Of a DNA stretch of 64,000 bases, positions 1 through 8,258 are shown in pieces. This DNA comes from Physcousia sp015060555. Lineage in GTDB: Bacteria > Bacteroidota > Bacteroidia > Bacteroidales > Bacteroidaceae. Location: assembly GCA_015060555.1 (NCBI GenBank), contig SUYG01000037.1:1-64000 (forward strand), read 5' to 3'. Position 1 is the first letter of the stretch. Each line of letters starts with the position of its first letter. The position numbers were made by a program, and so were the translations under genes. The notes under the pieces were generated by a model. The model was not told the DNA's origin, made no database searches, and was given only the letters and a program-made list of their open reading frames with translations.

Positions 1-480
1 GAACGGTGTTTTTCCGATGGTGTTGGCTGTGTTGCGGGACGCAACAGGGCGGTGCTTAGGAGTGGGCGTTGAAAGCTTGCTTTCATAAGAACACTCATGA
101 GCACTGACCGTAGGCCGAAGGTCAATGACGAATGAAGAATGAAGAATGAAGAATGAAGAATAAGGATTACCTTAAACTCTTAAACTCTTAAACATCTTAA
201 ACTTGAATCCTGAATCTTGAATCCTGAATCTTGAATCCATTCTAACCACAGAGACACTCTAAGATACAGAGTTCCACAAAGACTCCCACGCCTACGCAAG
301 ATTTAAGTTGAGATTTGATCAGATTTAAGTTCAGCTTTACGTAAGATTTAAGTTCAGTACTTTGAGCTCTTGATTCTTGAATGTAAGTACCGGAAAGTTG
401 CTGGAAAACCTTAAATATACTTAAAAACATGGGTGAAGAGGGGGCATCCATTGCGTATCTTGCTGAAATACTGTATATTT
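1..480. repeat. Intergenic repeat mosaic, left edge
   Basis: No convincing gene is seen here. The stretch holds a small hairpin around TGAAAGCTTGCTTTCA (about 70-85), a GACC...GGTC hairpin near 108-122, GAATGAA tandem units (about 127-165), TTAAACTC units (about 172-200), TGAATCCTGAATCT units (about 205-240), then a CCACAGAGACAC word and an ATTTAAGTTCAG word. The same words recur, often in opposite orientation, at 2.8-5.1, 12.0-13.0, 13.6-13.8, 15.2-15.4, 16.1-16.4 and 55.8-56.5 kb. The segment near 240-370 is nearly the reverse complement of 4290-4440. Confidence 0.85.
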
Positions 481-513
481 ACCCCCGAAAATAGTTAAGA
501 AATTCGTGACCAT

Positions 514-551
514 ACTCCCGATTTTCTTATAAAATTAGGGAGTACACTCCC
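514..551. promoter_or_regulatory. Inverted-repeat operator candidate before the AAA ATPase fragment
   Basis: ACTCCC at 514-519 is followed by the palindrome GGGAGTACACTCCC at 538-551, fifteen bases before the ATG of the truncated ATPase gene. Spacing and symmetry fit a repressor site, but this is inferred from sequence only. Confidence 0.35.
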
Positions 552-565
552 CAATTTCATGATTT

Positions 566-1033
566 ATGTATCAGAGAATATTCGACATTGAGCACAAGTT
601 GGACGAGGCCATGTTCCTGTTTGGAGCACGCCAGACCGGCAAATCTACCCTCCTGAAAGAACGGTTCAGAGATGCCATTTACTACGATTTGCTGAATCCA
701 AGTGTGAGAAAGGCTCTCAAGCTGAATCCTAATACCCTTTGGGAGGCGCTTCAAGACAAACCTGCCGGTACACTGGTCATAGTAGATGAAATACAGAAGG
801 TGCCGGAACTGCTGGATGTGGTGCATTCCCTGATGGTGGACAGGGGACTGTTCTTCATCCTCAGCGGCTCCAGCGCCAGAAAGCTCAAACGTTCGGGGGC
901 CAATACGCTTGGAGGTCGTGCGATACCCGAAACGCTCTATCCACTGGTATGGCCGGGCAATCATATCTCATATTTAGAGTTATATGCGTGTATTTTGCTT
1001 CCAATTTCGATAAAAATGCGAATTTGGAGATAA
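566..1033 (+). pseudogene. Truncated AAA ATPase (AAA_14/DUF4143 type)
   Basis: This encodes only the N-terminal ATPase part of an AAA_14 (DUF4143-type) protein, a family that usually runs to roughly 380 residues. The Walker A (GARQTGKST, about residues 20-28), Walker B (LVIVDEIQ, about 70-77) and the sensor segment LSGSSARKL (about 98-106) are all present. Homology ends after LGGRAIPETLYPLV near residue 130, and the last 25 or so residues look like unrelated sequence before a stop. The DUF4143 C-terminal half is missing, so the gene is probably dead. Intact members are typical accessory genes of Bacteroidetes with unclear function, and their position next to a toxin-antitoxin pair fits a gene-turnover zone. 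Confidence 0.8.
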
Positions 1034-1092
1034 AAATCTATAAAATAGTGTGATTTTAGACGAAAACAGTACAAAGCTAATATTTTTTTTAT

Positions 1093-1100
1093 TATATTTG
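1093..1100 (+). promoter_or_regulatory. Bacteroidetes -7 box (TATATTTG) for the AbiE pair
   Basis: TATATTTG matches the TAnnTTTG consensus and lies 18 bases before the antitoxin ATG in a very AT-rich stretch. The short leader suggests a near-leaderless transcript. Confidence 0.6.
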
Positions 1101-1117
1101 CACCAAAATTACTTAGT

Positions 1118-1921
1118 ATGACATTACAAAAGTGGATTGAAGATAGAGCTATTCATGGCTTTCCTACGTTTTCTGTTGAGGATGTAAGGGCTGCTGACTT
1201 GTGTTCTTCTGAACAGATTCTTCAGAACGAACTTTCCAGACTTAGTTCAAACAAGACCATAGCCAGTGTATATAGAGGGTATTACGTTATTATTCCCGTT
1301 CAATATGTGTTGCGTGGATCTGTGCCAGCAACCTATTATATTGATCAGTTAATGTCGTATCTGCAAAAGCCTTACTATGTATGTATGCTTAGTGCAGCAG
1401 AGCTACTTGGCGCTGCTCATCAACGTCCCCAGCAATTCTCTGTAATGACGACTTTTCCTAAGCGTAGGACAGTCTCTACTCGTAATGTAACCATTGATTG
1501 GTATTATCGGGATGGACTGCCAGAGGAAGCCCTGATTACAAAGAATACTGAAACGGGAACTATCCGCATATCTAATCCTCTTCTAACCGCCGCTGACTTA
1601 GTGCAATATCAGCAACATGTAGGCGGATTGTCACGAGTCGCCACCATACTTGAAGAACTTTCAGAGCAGATTGACATTAATAATCAGTTTGCGCCACTTG
1701 CAACTTATGTGAAAAAGGTTGTATGGCAACGACTTGGCTATATACTTGAAAATGTCGTTGGTGAAAAGAACTTGGCAGATGACTTGTATGAACAACTTCG
1801 TGCATCATCTGGTTATTTCAAATATCAACCTTTGTGTACATCGGCAGAAGATAATCCTTCATCCAGAGACAATCGATGGAAGATAAACATAAACGTGGAA
1901 ATAGAAACAGACGATATATGA
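1118..1921 (+). CDS. AbiEi-family type IV antitoxin / transcriptional regulator
   Basis: This 267-residue protein resembles the AbiEi antitoxins of type IV toxin-antitoxin systems. The N-terminal ~75 residues look like a winged-helix domain (regions rich in SVEDVRAADL and an YRGYYVIIP beta-hairpin), followed by the AbiEi core with the typical segment YYVCMLSAAELLGAAHQ near residues 88-104. In characterised AbiE systems the antitoxin represses its own promoter and blocks toxin activity without stable complex formation. The stop codon overlaps the next start as ATGA (1918-1921), the usual translationally coupled arrangement. A promoter box sits immediately upstream. The C-terminal 30 residues are hydrophilic and poorly conserved-looking. 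The family assignment is fairly sure; phage defence is inferred from the family, not shown here. Confidence 0.85.
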   Translation: MTLQKWIEDRAIHGFPTFSVEDVRAADLCSSEQILQNELSRLSSNKTIASVYRGYYVIIPVQYVLRGSVPATYYIDQLMSYLQKPYYVCMLSAAELLGAAHQRPQQFSVMTTFPKRRTVSTRNVTIDWYYRDGLPEEALITKNTETGTIRISNPLLTAADLVQYQQHVGGLSRVATILEELSEQIDINNQFAPLATYVKKVVWQRLGYILENVVGEKNLADDLYEQLRASSGYFKYQPLCTSAEDNPSSRDNRWKININVEIETDDI

Positions 1922-2721
1922 TAAACAGAATAGCGATACAACAGTGGAGCGAGTATGCTCCATGGATAGATAATGCACAGATAGAGCAAGACCTGATTAT
2001 CTGCCGTGCCTTGGTTTCCATCTTTAGCGATGAGTTCCTTGCATCGCAGTTAGCATTCCGAGGAGGAACAGCTTTGCATAAGCTCTATCTCTCGCCTCAG
2101 CCACGCTATAGTGAGGACATTGATTTGGTTCAGATTACTCCTGGACCAATCAAGCCAATCATGTATCGATTAGGAGAAGTTCTAAACTGGTTGCCAGACA
2201 GGGTAACTAAGCAGAAACGATACAATAATACGATGTTGTTCCGTGTGGAGTCTGAAATACCGCCAACTGTACAGATACGTCTGAAAGTTGAAATCAATTG
2301 CTTTGAACATTTCAACGTACTTGGACTGACAAAGATTCCGTTCAAAGTGGAGAACTCATGGTTCACTGGCGAAGCCGAACTGACGACCTATCATTTCGAG
2401 GAATTGTTGGGCACCAAACTTCGTGCCCTTTATCAGCGCAAGAAAGGACGTGACCTCTTTGACCTTTATATCGCTTTACAGCGCAAGGAAGTGGATGTTG
2501 ATAAAGTCCTTCAATGCTACAAGAAATATATGGAGTTTGTCGTTGACAAGGCTCCGTCTTACAAGCAGTTTGTCAACAATATGCAGGAGAAAATGGAAGA
2601 TCCAGAATTTACCAACGACATGCAATCCCTTCTGCGTCCAGGCATAACATTCAATGCAAGCGATGCTTATACTTTGATTTATAAGACCTTTATAGATAAG
2701 ATGGAGGGAAAGAGAGATTGA
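1918..2721 (+). CDS. AbiEii/AbiGii-family nucleotidyltransferase toxin
   Basis: This 267-residue protein carries the nucleotidyltransferase motif of AbiEii toxins: GGTALHKLY followed by RYSEDIDLV (about residues 50-75), then a lysine-containing KLRALYQRKKGRDLFDLY segment near residues 170-187 that is typical of the family. AbiEii toxins of this fold modify RNA or tRNA with nucleotides and stop growth during phage infection. I chose the ATG at 1918 because it forms a four-base ATGA overlap with the antitoxin stop. A longer reading from 1876 would add fourteen basic residues lying wholly inside the antitoxin gene. The motif residues look intact, so the pair may be functional. Confidence 0.87.
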   Translation: MINRIAIQQWSEYAPWIDNAQIEQDLIICRALVSIFSDEFLASQLAFRGGTALHKLYLSPQPRYSEDIDLVQITPGPIKPIMYRLGEVLNWLPDRVTKQKRYNNTMLFRVESEIPPTVQIRLKVEINCFEHFNVLGLTKIPFKVENSWFTGEAELTTYHFEELLGTKLRALYQRKKGRDLFDLYIALQRKEVDVDKVLQCYKKYMEFVVDKAPSYKQFVNNMQEKMEDPEFTNDMQSLLRPGITFNASDAYTLIYKTFIDKMEGKRD

Positions 2722-2998
2722 ACTATCTAGCTAAGCAGAATCCACAGAGGTTAAGGGATATAGCAGATATATTATGTAAGACAATTCTAAAAAATATGGA
2801 TATTTTGCAAGAACTTTAAATGTGTTTCTCACCACAGATTGCACGGATGACGCAGATATTCACCCACTCGGAGAAATGAATGATGCCCCAGCGGGGCTGG
2901 AAGGCTCTTGGGCTGGCCATCTTGAAAGCTCGCTTTCAGAGTGGCAGACCACAGATCCTTCTACGGCTAACGGCCACAGCCGTAAGCCAATTCATTTC
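2722..2998. repeat. Intergenic repeats with small hairpins
   Basis: No gene is seen. The stretch contains the ACCACAGATTGCACGGATGACG word (split across 2832-2853) also found near 5000 and 12190, and three small hairpins with different stems: GCCCC/GGGGC (about 2885-2897), TGAAAGC/GCTTTCA (2933-2948) and ACGGCT/AGCCGT (2963-2983). Confidence 0.75.
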
Positions 2999-3288
2999 CC
3001 CGCCTACGCAAGATTTAAGTTGAGATTTGATCAGATTTAGGTTCAGATTTGATCAGATTTAAGTTCTATCCCTTTCGCCGCCCACGCAAAGAAATCCGCG
3101 AAATCTGTGCAATCTGTGTGAGTATTTTTGCCCAGAGAATCCATCACACTATCACCAGTGTCTATTAACTTGCAGAATAGAAGGCGAGTAGATGGGTGAT
3201 GGTTCGGGTGAAGGATGGCTGAAAAAGTGATAGATTTAACAATTTATTAACAATTCACACGAATTGCATCCGGGAAAAATGAGTTGTA
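2999..3288. repeat. Left arm of a ~290-bp inverted repeat
   Basis: The arm matches the reverse complement of 4058-4372 over almost its whole length with scattered differences. Landmarks are CGCCTACGCAA at the outer end, GCCGCCCACGCAAAGAAATC in the middle and GAATTGCATC..GGGAAAA at the inner end. It forms one side of a structure that encloses a 22-bp-grid palindrome array and an orphan antitoxin gene. Confidence 0.88.
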
Positions 3289-3298
3289 TGTTTGGTGG

Positions 3299-3447
3299 GA
3301 GAGCAAGACCTTCCAGCTGAAAGAACAAGACCTTCTAGCTGAAAGAACAAGGCCTTCCAGCTGAAAGGATATGATGTTATGGCTTTTGCCACCTATGGCA
3401 AAACGTTTTGCCATCAGTGGCAAAATGTTTTCTCACAGGTGAGAAAA
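3299..3447. repeat. Palindrome array on an 11/22-bp grid (locus A)
   Basis: Three 22-bp direct units centred on CAGCTG or TAGCTG (centres 3316.5, 3338.5, 3360.5) are followed, after a 33-bp step, by three longer palindromes: TTTTGCCA/TGGCAAAA (centre 3393.5), TTTTGCCATCAGTGGCAAAA (centre 3415.5) and TTTTCTCAC/GTGAGAAAA (centre 3437.5). All steps are multiples of 11 bp. The final TTTCTCA..GGTGAGAAA unit also ends the arrays at 20.9 kb and 53.8 kb. Confidence 0.85.
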
Positions 3448-3520
3448 ATCAATCCTTTATATCGAGTGCGAGGAACTTCCTTGTCATCTGCGCCTCTGTG
3501 GTTATTCAGCGCTGTCGCGC

Positions 3521-3672
3521 GGTTTAAGAGTTTAAGGGGTTTAAGGAGTTCAAGGAGTTTAAGGAGTTTAAGGAGTTCAAGGAGTTTAAGAAGTTTAAAA
3601 AGTTCCAAGTTCAAAGTTCAATGTTCAAAGTTCAATGTTCAATGTTCAAAGTTCAATGTTCAAAGTTCAAAT
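3521..3672. repeat. TTTAAGGAGT and TTCAAAG/TTCAATG tandem words
   Basis: A run of about ten near-identical 10-bp units (GTTTAAGGA) is followed by about eight 8-9-bp units alternating TTCAAAG and TTCAATG. The plus strand happens to be open and would encode a Leu-Arg-Ser run; I treat that as a by-product of the repeat. Confidence 0.85.
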
Positions 3673-3685
3673 TTTCCGGAAAAAG

Positions 3686-3717
3686 TTTGGTGGTTTCTGT
3701 GAAACAGCGTACTTTTG
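3686..3717 (+). promoter_or_regulatory. Promoter for the orphan antitoxin (TTTG-N20-TACTTTTG)
   Basis: A -33 element TTTG (3686-3689) and a -7 element TACTTTTG (3710-3717) are 20 bases apart, the canonical Bacteroidetes layout. The antitoxin ATG follows 27 bases later. Confidence 0.7.
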
Positions 3718-3744
3718 CAGTCAGAAACAACCAGATATCGAGTT

Positions 3745-3990
3745 ATGACGCAGATGGTATTGAACATAGAGGATGCAAGTCTCGTTCCGAGCCTGAAACA
3801 TATTCTCGGGGCCATTAAGGGAGTGACTATAGACAAATTGTTCATGGCAACCCCCACGGCTGAGGCTGAAAAAGCCTTTATCACGGAGACAATCACTCGT
3901 GGATTCCAAGAGGCAAAAGAAGGGCGTTTTGCAGGTAAGAATCTGACGTCTCTCGACGCTTTGATTGACGAAATCAGAGCAGAGGCATAA
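3745..3990 (+). CDS. Orphan antitoxin of a RelE/YafQ-like module
   Basis: The 81-residue product has the size and layout of a small type II antitoxin: an N-terminal MVLNIEDASLVPSLKHIL segment that would form a strand and helix for DNA binding and dimerisation, and a charged C-terminal half ending SLDALIDEIRAEA that would wrap the toxin. I chose the ATG at 3745, which fits the promoter 27 bases upstream; an upstream ATG at 3715 would overlap the -7 box. Seven bases after its stop begins a toxin reading frame that is cut after eighteen codons, so the antitoxin has lost its partner. The gene lies between the arms of a ~290-bp inverted repeat. The precise antitoxin family is not certain. Confidence 0.7.
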   Translation: MTQMVLNIEDASLVPSLKHILGAIKGVTIDKLFMATPTAEAEKAFITETITRGFQEAKEGRFAGKNLTSLDALIDEIRAEA

Positions 3991-3996
3991 CCGACG

Positions 3997-4053
3997 ATGG
4001 TGACATTCAACTACACTGAGGAGTTTCTCAGGCAGGTGAAACGCTTGGCTTAA
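3997..4053 (+). pseudogene. Toxin gene remnant (RelE/YafQ N-terminus only)
   Basis: The reading frame gives MVTFNYTEEFLRQVKRLA and then stops. This is the first helix of a RelE/YafQ-type toxin, which normally continues with a lysine-rich stretch to about 90-110 residues. The cut falls within a few bases of the inner end of the right inverted-repeat arm, so the repeat boundary most likely removed the rest of the toxin. The remnant is placed directly behind the antitoxin, as in an intact module. Confidence 0.7.
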
Positions 4054-4057
4054 CGAT

Positions 4058-4372
4058 TCATTTTCCCAGATGCAATTCGTGTGAATTGTTAATAAACAGT
4101 TAAATCTATCACTTTTTCAGCCATCCTTCACCCGAACTATCACACATCTACTCACCTTATATTCTGTAAGTTAATAGCCACCGGTGATAGCGTGATGGAT
4201 TCTCCGTGCAATAATACTCACACAGATTGCACAGATTTCGCGGATTTCTTTGCGTGGGCGGCGAAAGAGATAGAACTTAAATCTGATCAAATCTCAACTT
4301 AAATCTTACGTAAAGCTGAACTTAAATCTGATCAAATCTGAACTTAAATCATTGCGTAGGCGGGGGAGTCTT
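4058..4372. repeat. Right arm of the ~290-bp inverted repeat
   Basis: This is the reverse-complement partner of 2999-3288. Alignment by eye shows long identical blocks around the GATAGATTTAAC, AAGGATGGCTGAAAAAGTGA and GAAATCCGCGAAATCTGTGC segments. The outer part carries an extra copy of the AACTTAAATCTGATCAAATC word, which explains its slightly greater length. Confidence 0.88.
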
Positions 4373-4590
4373 TGTGGAACTCTGTATCTTAGTGTCTCTG
4401 TGGTTATTCAGCGCTGTCGCGCGGTTTAAGAGTTTAAGGGGTTTAAGAGGTTTAAGAGTTTAAGGGGTTTAAGAGGTTTAAGGGTTCAAGATTCAGGATT
4501 CAGGATTCAAGATTCAGGATTCAAGTTTAAGAGTTTAAGGTAATCCTTATTCTTCATTCTTCACTCTCCTCGTCCTCGTCCCCGAGTCTT
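4373..4590. repeat. CCACAGAGACAC, TTTAAGGGG and GATTCAGGATTC words
   Basis: No gene. The left part is the reverse complement of the 245-300 segment. Then come TTTAAGAGTTTAAGGGG units (about 4422-4490), GATTCAGGATTCAAGATT units (about 4488-4525) and ATTCTTCATTC units. Confidence 0.85.
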
Positions 4591-4868
4591 TTCTAACCAC
4601 AGAGGCACAGAGGTACAGAGGCTTTTTCCTTTAGTATTCGTTTGTACAGAGAGCCAGCCAAAACGCTACGCAAGTTTTGTCTTAGGCGGAGGACACAGAG
4701 TTTCTGTCCACTCGTCATTCGTCATTCACAAGGTTGCCTCGCGCAGCCCTTTGTGTCCTTTGCCTAGCATGAATGCTTGCGCTTGCGCCATTCATGCGGC
4801 TCCCCGTACTTCCAGTTCATGACTACGAGAGGACATGTCTTTGTTTCTCTGTGCCTCTGTGGTTAGAA
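4591..4868. mobile_element. MITE-like palindromic element, copy 1
   Basis: The 278-bp segment begins TTCTAACCACAGAGGCACAG and ends with the inverse, CTGTGCCTCTGTGGTTAGAA, giving terminal inverted repeats of about 20 bp. Inside, a second nested inverted pair is seen (GGAGGACACAGAG near 4685 against TTTGTGTCC near 4750) and a CATGAATG/CATTCATG hairpin near 4769-4796. There is no transposase. A second copy lies at 12349-12676. I call it MITE-like on structure alone; no target duplication is evident. Confidence 0.65.
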
Positions 4869-5250
4869 TGGATGCAAGATTCAGCGTTGTCGCGCAGTTT
4901 AAGAGTTTAAGGGGTTTAAGAAGTTTAAGATTCAGGATTCAGGATTACGAGAGGACGTGAATAATTCGTGAAATTTGTGAAATTCGTTGTCCAAAAAAAA
5001 TCTGTGTCATCCGTGCAATCTGTGGTGAGAAACACATTTAAGTTCAGATTTTTGTCAGATTTATGTTCCATTCATCATGCTGTCGAGTGCGATGAACATC
5101 TGTGTAATCCGTGCAATCTGTGTGAGAAATACATTTCGGTCTGATTTACGTTCCCTCTTTGACCATTATGTCATGTTTTTTGTGCGTTTCACAGTGCGAT
5201 TTATGTGCTTTCAGCAAGGAAATGAGGTGAAAGTGCAAAGTTTTTTGAAA
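4869..5250. repeat. Repeat mosaic upstream of the secreted-protein gene
   Basis: No gene is supported. Words seen are GCAAGATTCAGCGTTGTCGCGCAG, TTTAAGGGG units, GAATTCGTTGTCC-type pieces, and two copies of the ATCCGTGCAATCTGTG word (about 5010 and 5108). Confidence 0.75.
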
Positions 5251-5255
5251 AATCC

Positions 5256-5286
5256 TTGGCCTGCTCAAAATAAATCCCTATTTTTG
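5256..5286 (+). promoter_or_regulatory. Promoter (TTG-N20-TATTTTTG) of the 923-aa secreted protein
   Basis: TTG at 5256-5258 and TATTTTTG at 5279-5286 are separated by 20 bases, the expected Bacteroidetes spacing, with a roughly 70-base leader before the ATG at 5359. Confidence 0.65.
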
Positions 5287-5358
5287 CCTTGATTTTAACC
5301 TCGGGCACCCCCGCACCCCTCTTTTGCATTACATAATTAACTATAAAACCTTAATAAA

Positions 5359-8130
5359 ATGAAACAAAAATTACTCAATTCAATTAGGCTACGAGTGTGG
5401 ATGCTCGTAGCTGTTCTATGCACCGCGTTTGCCGGGCAGGCGTGGGCGGATACGACGGTTTCCATCAGCTCTTTCTCAACAACCTCTGGCAGCATTGACA
5501 CCAACATATCCTATGCTTCAGATAAAGGGGATGGTACTACAGCGCCAGTTGTGTCTTCAAAGGCTTTACGTATTTATAAGCCCTCGAGTGGAAAAACAAC
5601 CGGAGGCTATATAACAGTTACAGCTGCAACCGGTTATAAAATTAGTTCAATAACCATTTCAAACTCTAGCGATAAGGCAGGAACTATAAAATATAGTGTT
5701 GATGGTGGAAGTTTATCTGCCAATGTTAGCCTCGCAGCTAGCGCCGAATATACTGTAAACAGTTTAACAGCTACATCTATTTCATTTTACAATTGCGGTA
5801 GCGACAGATTGTCAATAGCTGGATTTTCTGTTACCTATGCAAGTACAGCCTCTGGTGAAGAAACAACAACGACAATCTCTGTTGCTGGCATCACGAACAC
5901 CAATAAATACGTTAGCACAGTAGCTGGTTCTTTAACAGCTTCTGTCACTTATGGTACTCCAGCATCTGCAGTTCCTGATGCTTCTGTTACTTGGAGCGGC
6001 GATAATAACGAGGTCGCTACCATTAATGCAAGCACTGGTGCTGTGACCCTTGTAGGTGCCGGTACCGTTACATTTACAGCTACTTATGCAGGCTCCACAG
6101 GCACTTATCTTTCCAGTTCTGACACCTACGAGATGACCGTTACGAATGAAGATCCCTCTCTTGTTAAAATCTGGAGTGAAGACTTCTCGTCTTATAAAGC
6201 TGATGATGTTCCCAGTGGTGGAACTTACAGTTATGTATGTACAAACGGGACAAAGACGTCAGGATCGACGAATGGAGGAACGACTGCTGTGAAAAATGAA
6301 AATTTAGCAGGAGGTGCAGCAGCATTGGAACTTTTGGTCGGGAAAAAGGGAAGTGGTGATGGTGCTCTCGGTGGTTCTTTCACCGCTACAATTCCACTTC
6401 TATCATCTACCTATGGTTATTCTGGCGACTTAACCCTTAAATACAAGACAAATGGCAATTCTCTTAATGTAAAAACGACGACTGATGGTATTACAGTCTA
6501 TGGTGAAGCAAGCACAGGAGCTGGTATTACTTACAATACAGAAGGAGAACACTCAATAACATTTAAGGGCGTTACTACCTCAACAGAGGACATTACTATC
6601 GTATTTACAGCAACTACCACTAATAACGTTCGTATTGATGACATAGTATTGAAAGGCAAGCAGGCCGCGCTGACAGTAGTGGCAACGCCCACGATCTCTC
6701 CGGCCGAAGGCGCTGTGGTCTCGGGGACAGAGGTGACCATGACCTGTCTTACAGATGGCGCTACCATCTACTATACCACCGATGGCACAACGCCCACGTC
6801 TGAAAGCACAGCCTACAACCCTGCCAGTAAGCCGACTATTACAGTTGCTACCACCATAAATGCCATTGGTATCAAAGCAGGACTGACAAACAGCGCAGTG
6901 GTAAGTGCCAGCTACACGATTGCAGCTCCCTGTGCTACGCCTACCTTCTCCGTCGCAGAAGGAGTTGTTGACAAAGGTACAAAAGTAACTCTTAGCTGTG
7001 AGACAGATGACGCAACCATCTATTATACTACTGATGGCTCTACCCCCACAACCAGCAGTTCTGTTTATAGCAGTGCTATCACTATCAATGCAACTCAGAC
7101 AATACAAGCGATTGCTGCAAAGGAGGGACTGGCCAACAGTGTTGTGGTTTCTGCAACTTATACAGTTCGCGACTTTGTGAACCTGCCATTCACCTATAAT
7201 ACTGGAAGGAGCGGTATTGAAACTACAACAGGTATGACCCAAAGCGGGCTGGGCTCTGATTATGATGCTACATATACGAAACTGAAGTTCGATGGTACTG
7301 GAGACTATCTCGTCCTGAAGTTTAATTCTGCTCCTGTAGTATTATCATATAGCATTACGGGTAACGGTTTCTCTAATAGTAGTATTTTTAAGGTTCAGTA
7401 TTCTGCCGATGGCTCGTCTTATACTGACTTAAAGAGTTATACTTCTTTAGGTGGTAGTACGACGGATGAGGCTTTCTATAACATTCCCACAACCGCTCGC
7501 TATATCAAGTGGGTCTATACTTCTAAGAGCAGTGGTAATGTCGGCTTGGGCAATATCAAATTGGTCGAAGCAGAACAAGTGACTATTGGGGCTACCGGCT
7601 ACACTACTCACGTTACAACCCACAAACTGTCCTTCCCCACAGATATGAAGGCTTATATTGTAACAGCCACAGAATCCAGTTATGTGACATTGTCAGAGGT
7701 CGCAAAGGTACCTGCTGACGAAGCGATTATTCTGAATGCAACGGCTGGAACATATAACTTACCTGTAACGGAATCTGCCGACAATGTCTTCGGCAACCTC
7801 CTTCTGGCTTCCGACGGCTCCGTCATCGGCAACGGCTCCACCATCTTCGCCCTCGGCGTAGGCAAGGTAGATCCCTATGTAGGTCAGGTGGGCTTCTATC
7901 TTGTTAAGGAAGAGGTCGCAGTGCCCGCAGGCAAGGCTTACCTTGAAGTAGCTGCCCCGGGGGTCAAGGGCTTCACCTTCAACTTCGATATCGTGACTGG
8001 CGTGAACGCAATTGCTAAGAGCCAAGAGCCAAGAGTTAACGGCCAGATCTTCAACCTCGCTGGCCAGAAGATGAGCAAGCTCCAGAAGGGCGTGAACATC
8101 GTGAACGGCAAAAAGGTGCTGGTGAAGTAA
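5359..8130 (+). CDS. Secreted multidomain protein with Ig-like and chitobiase-type repeats
   Basis: The 923-residue product starts with a long signal peptide (charged start, hydrophobic core ending near AGQAWA, about residue 30). A Big_2-like Ig domain follows at about 175-270, then a jelly-roll-like module, then two tandem chitobiase C-terminal-type domains of about 80 residues (near 440-520 and 525-605), each with the signature IYYTTDG(T/S)TPT. The last 40 residues end GQIFNLAGQKMSKL then KGVNIVNGKKVLVK, a tail common on secreted Prevotella proteins and likely a surface-sorting signal. No catalytic domain is visible, so a carbohydrate-binding or adhesin role is an inference. A tandem AAGAGCC microrepeat encodes the linker before the tail. 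It is followed by two small acidic peptide genes. Confidence 0.8.
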   Translation: MKQKLLNSIRLRVWMLVAVLCTAFAGQAWADTTVSISSFSTTSGSIDTNISYASDKGDGTTAPVVSSKALRIYKPSSGKTTGGYITVTAATGYKISSITISNSSDKAGTIKYSVDGGSLSANVSLAASAEYTVNSLTATSISFYNCGSDRLSIAGFSVTYASTASGEETTTTISVAGITNTNKYVSTVAGSLTASVTYGTPASAVPDASVTWSGDNNEVATINASTGAVTLVGAGTVTFTATYAGSTGTYLSSSDTYEMTVTNEDPSLVKIWSEDFSSYKADDVPSGGTYSYVCTNGTKTSGSTNGGTTAVKNENLAGGAAALELLVGKKGSGDGALGGSFTATIPLLSSTYGYSGDLTLKYKTNGNSLNVKTTTDGITVYGEASTGAGITYNTEGEHSITFKGVTTSTEDITIVFTATTTNNVRIDDIVLKGKQAALTVVATPTISPAEGAVVSGTEVTMTCLTDGATIYYTTDGTTPTSESTAYNPASKPTITVATTINAIGIKAGLTNSAVVSASYTIAAPCATPTFSVAEGVVDKGTKVTLSCETDDATIYYTTDGSTPTTSSSVYSSAITINATQTIQAIAAKEGLANSVVVSATYTVRDFVNLPFTYNTGRSGIETTTGMTQSGLGSDYDATYTKLKFDGTGDYLVLKFNSAPVVLSYSITGNGFSNSSIFKVQYSADGSSYTDLKSYTSLGGSTTDEAFYNIPTTARYIKWVYTSKSSGNVGLGNIKLVEAEQVTIGATGYTTHVTTHKLSFPTDMKAYIVTATESSYVTLSEVAKVPADEAIILNATAGTYNLPVTESADNVFGNLLLASDGSVIGNGSTIFALGVGKVDPYVGQVGFYLVKEEVAVPAGKAYLEVAAPGVKGFTFNFDIVTGVNAIAKSQEPRVNGQIFNLAGQKMSKLQKGVNIVNGKKVLVK

Positions 8131-8258
8131 AAGAGAATAAGAGAAAAGAGAAAAGTGAAGGTAAAGATTAAAGTTATCTATCACTAGGACAAGAGACATT
8201 TTCAATTGGCATCTCATTTTTCTCTTTTCTCTTCCTAACCTTTAATTGAATACATCGT

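Noticed and set aside
1876..1917. Upstream start for the AbiEii toxin
   Set aside because: The ATG at 1918 forms the typical ATGA overlap with the antitoxin stop and gives the normal N-terminus.
3379..3702. 107-codon plus frame with Leu-Arg-Ser repeats
   Set aside because: The repeat peptide is a direct translation of the GTTTAAGGA tandem word, with no promoter or conserved segment.
5000..5200. Possible tRNA or riboswitch in the repeat-rich leader of the secreted-protein gene
   Set aside because: No cloverleaf, T-loop word or known riboswitch core was found; the sequence consists of repeat words seen elsewhere.
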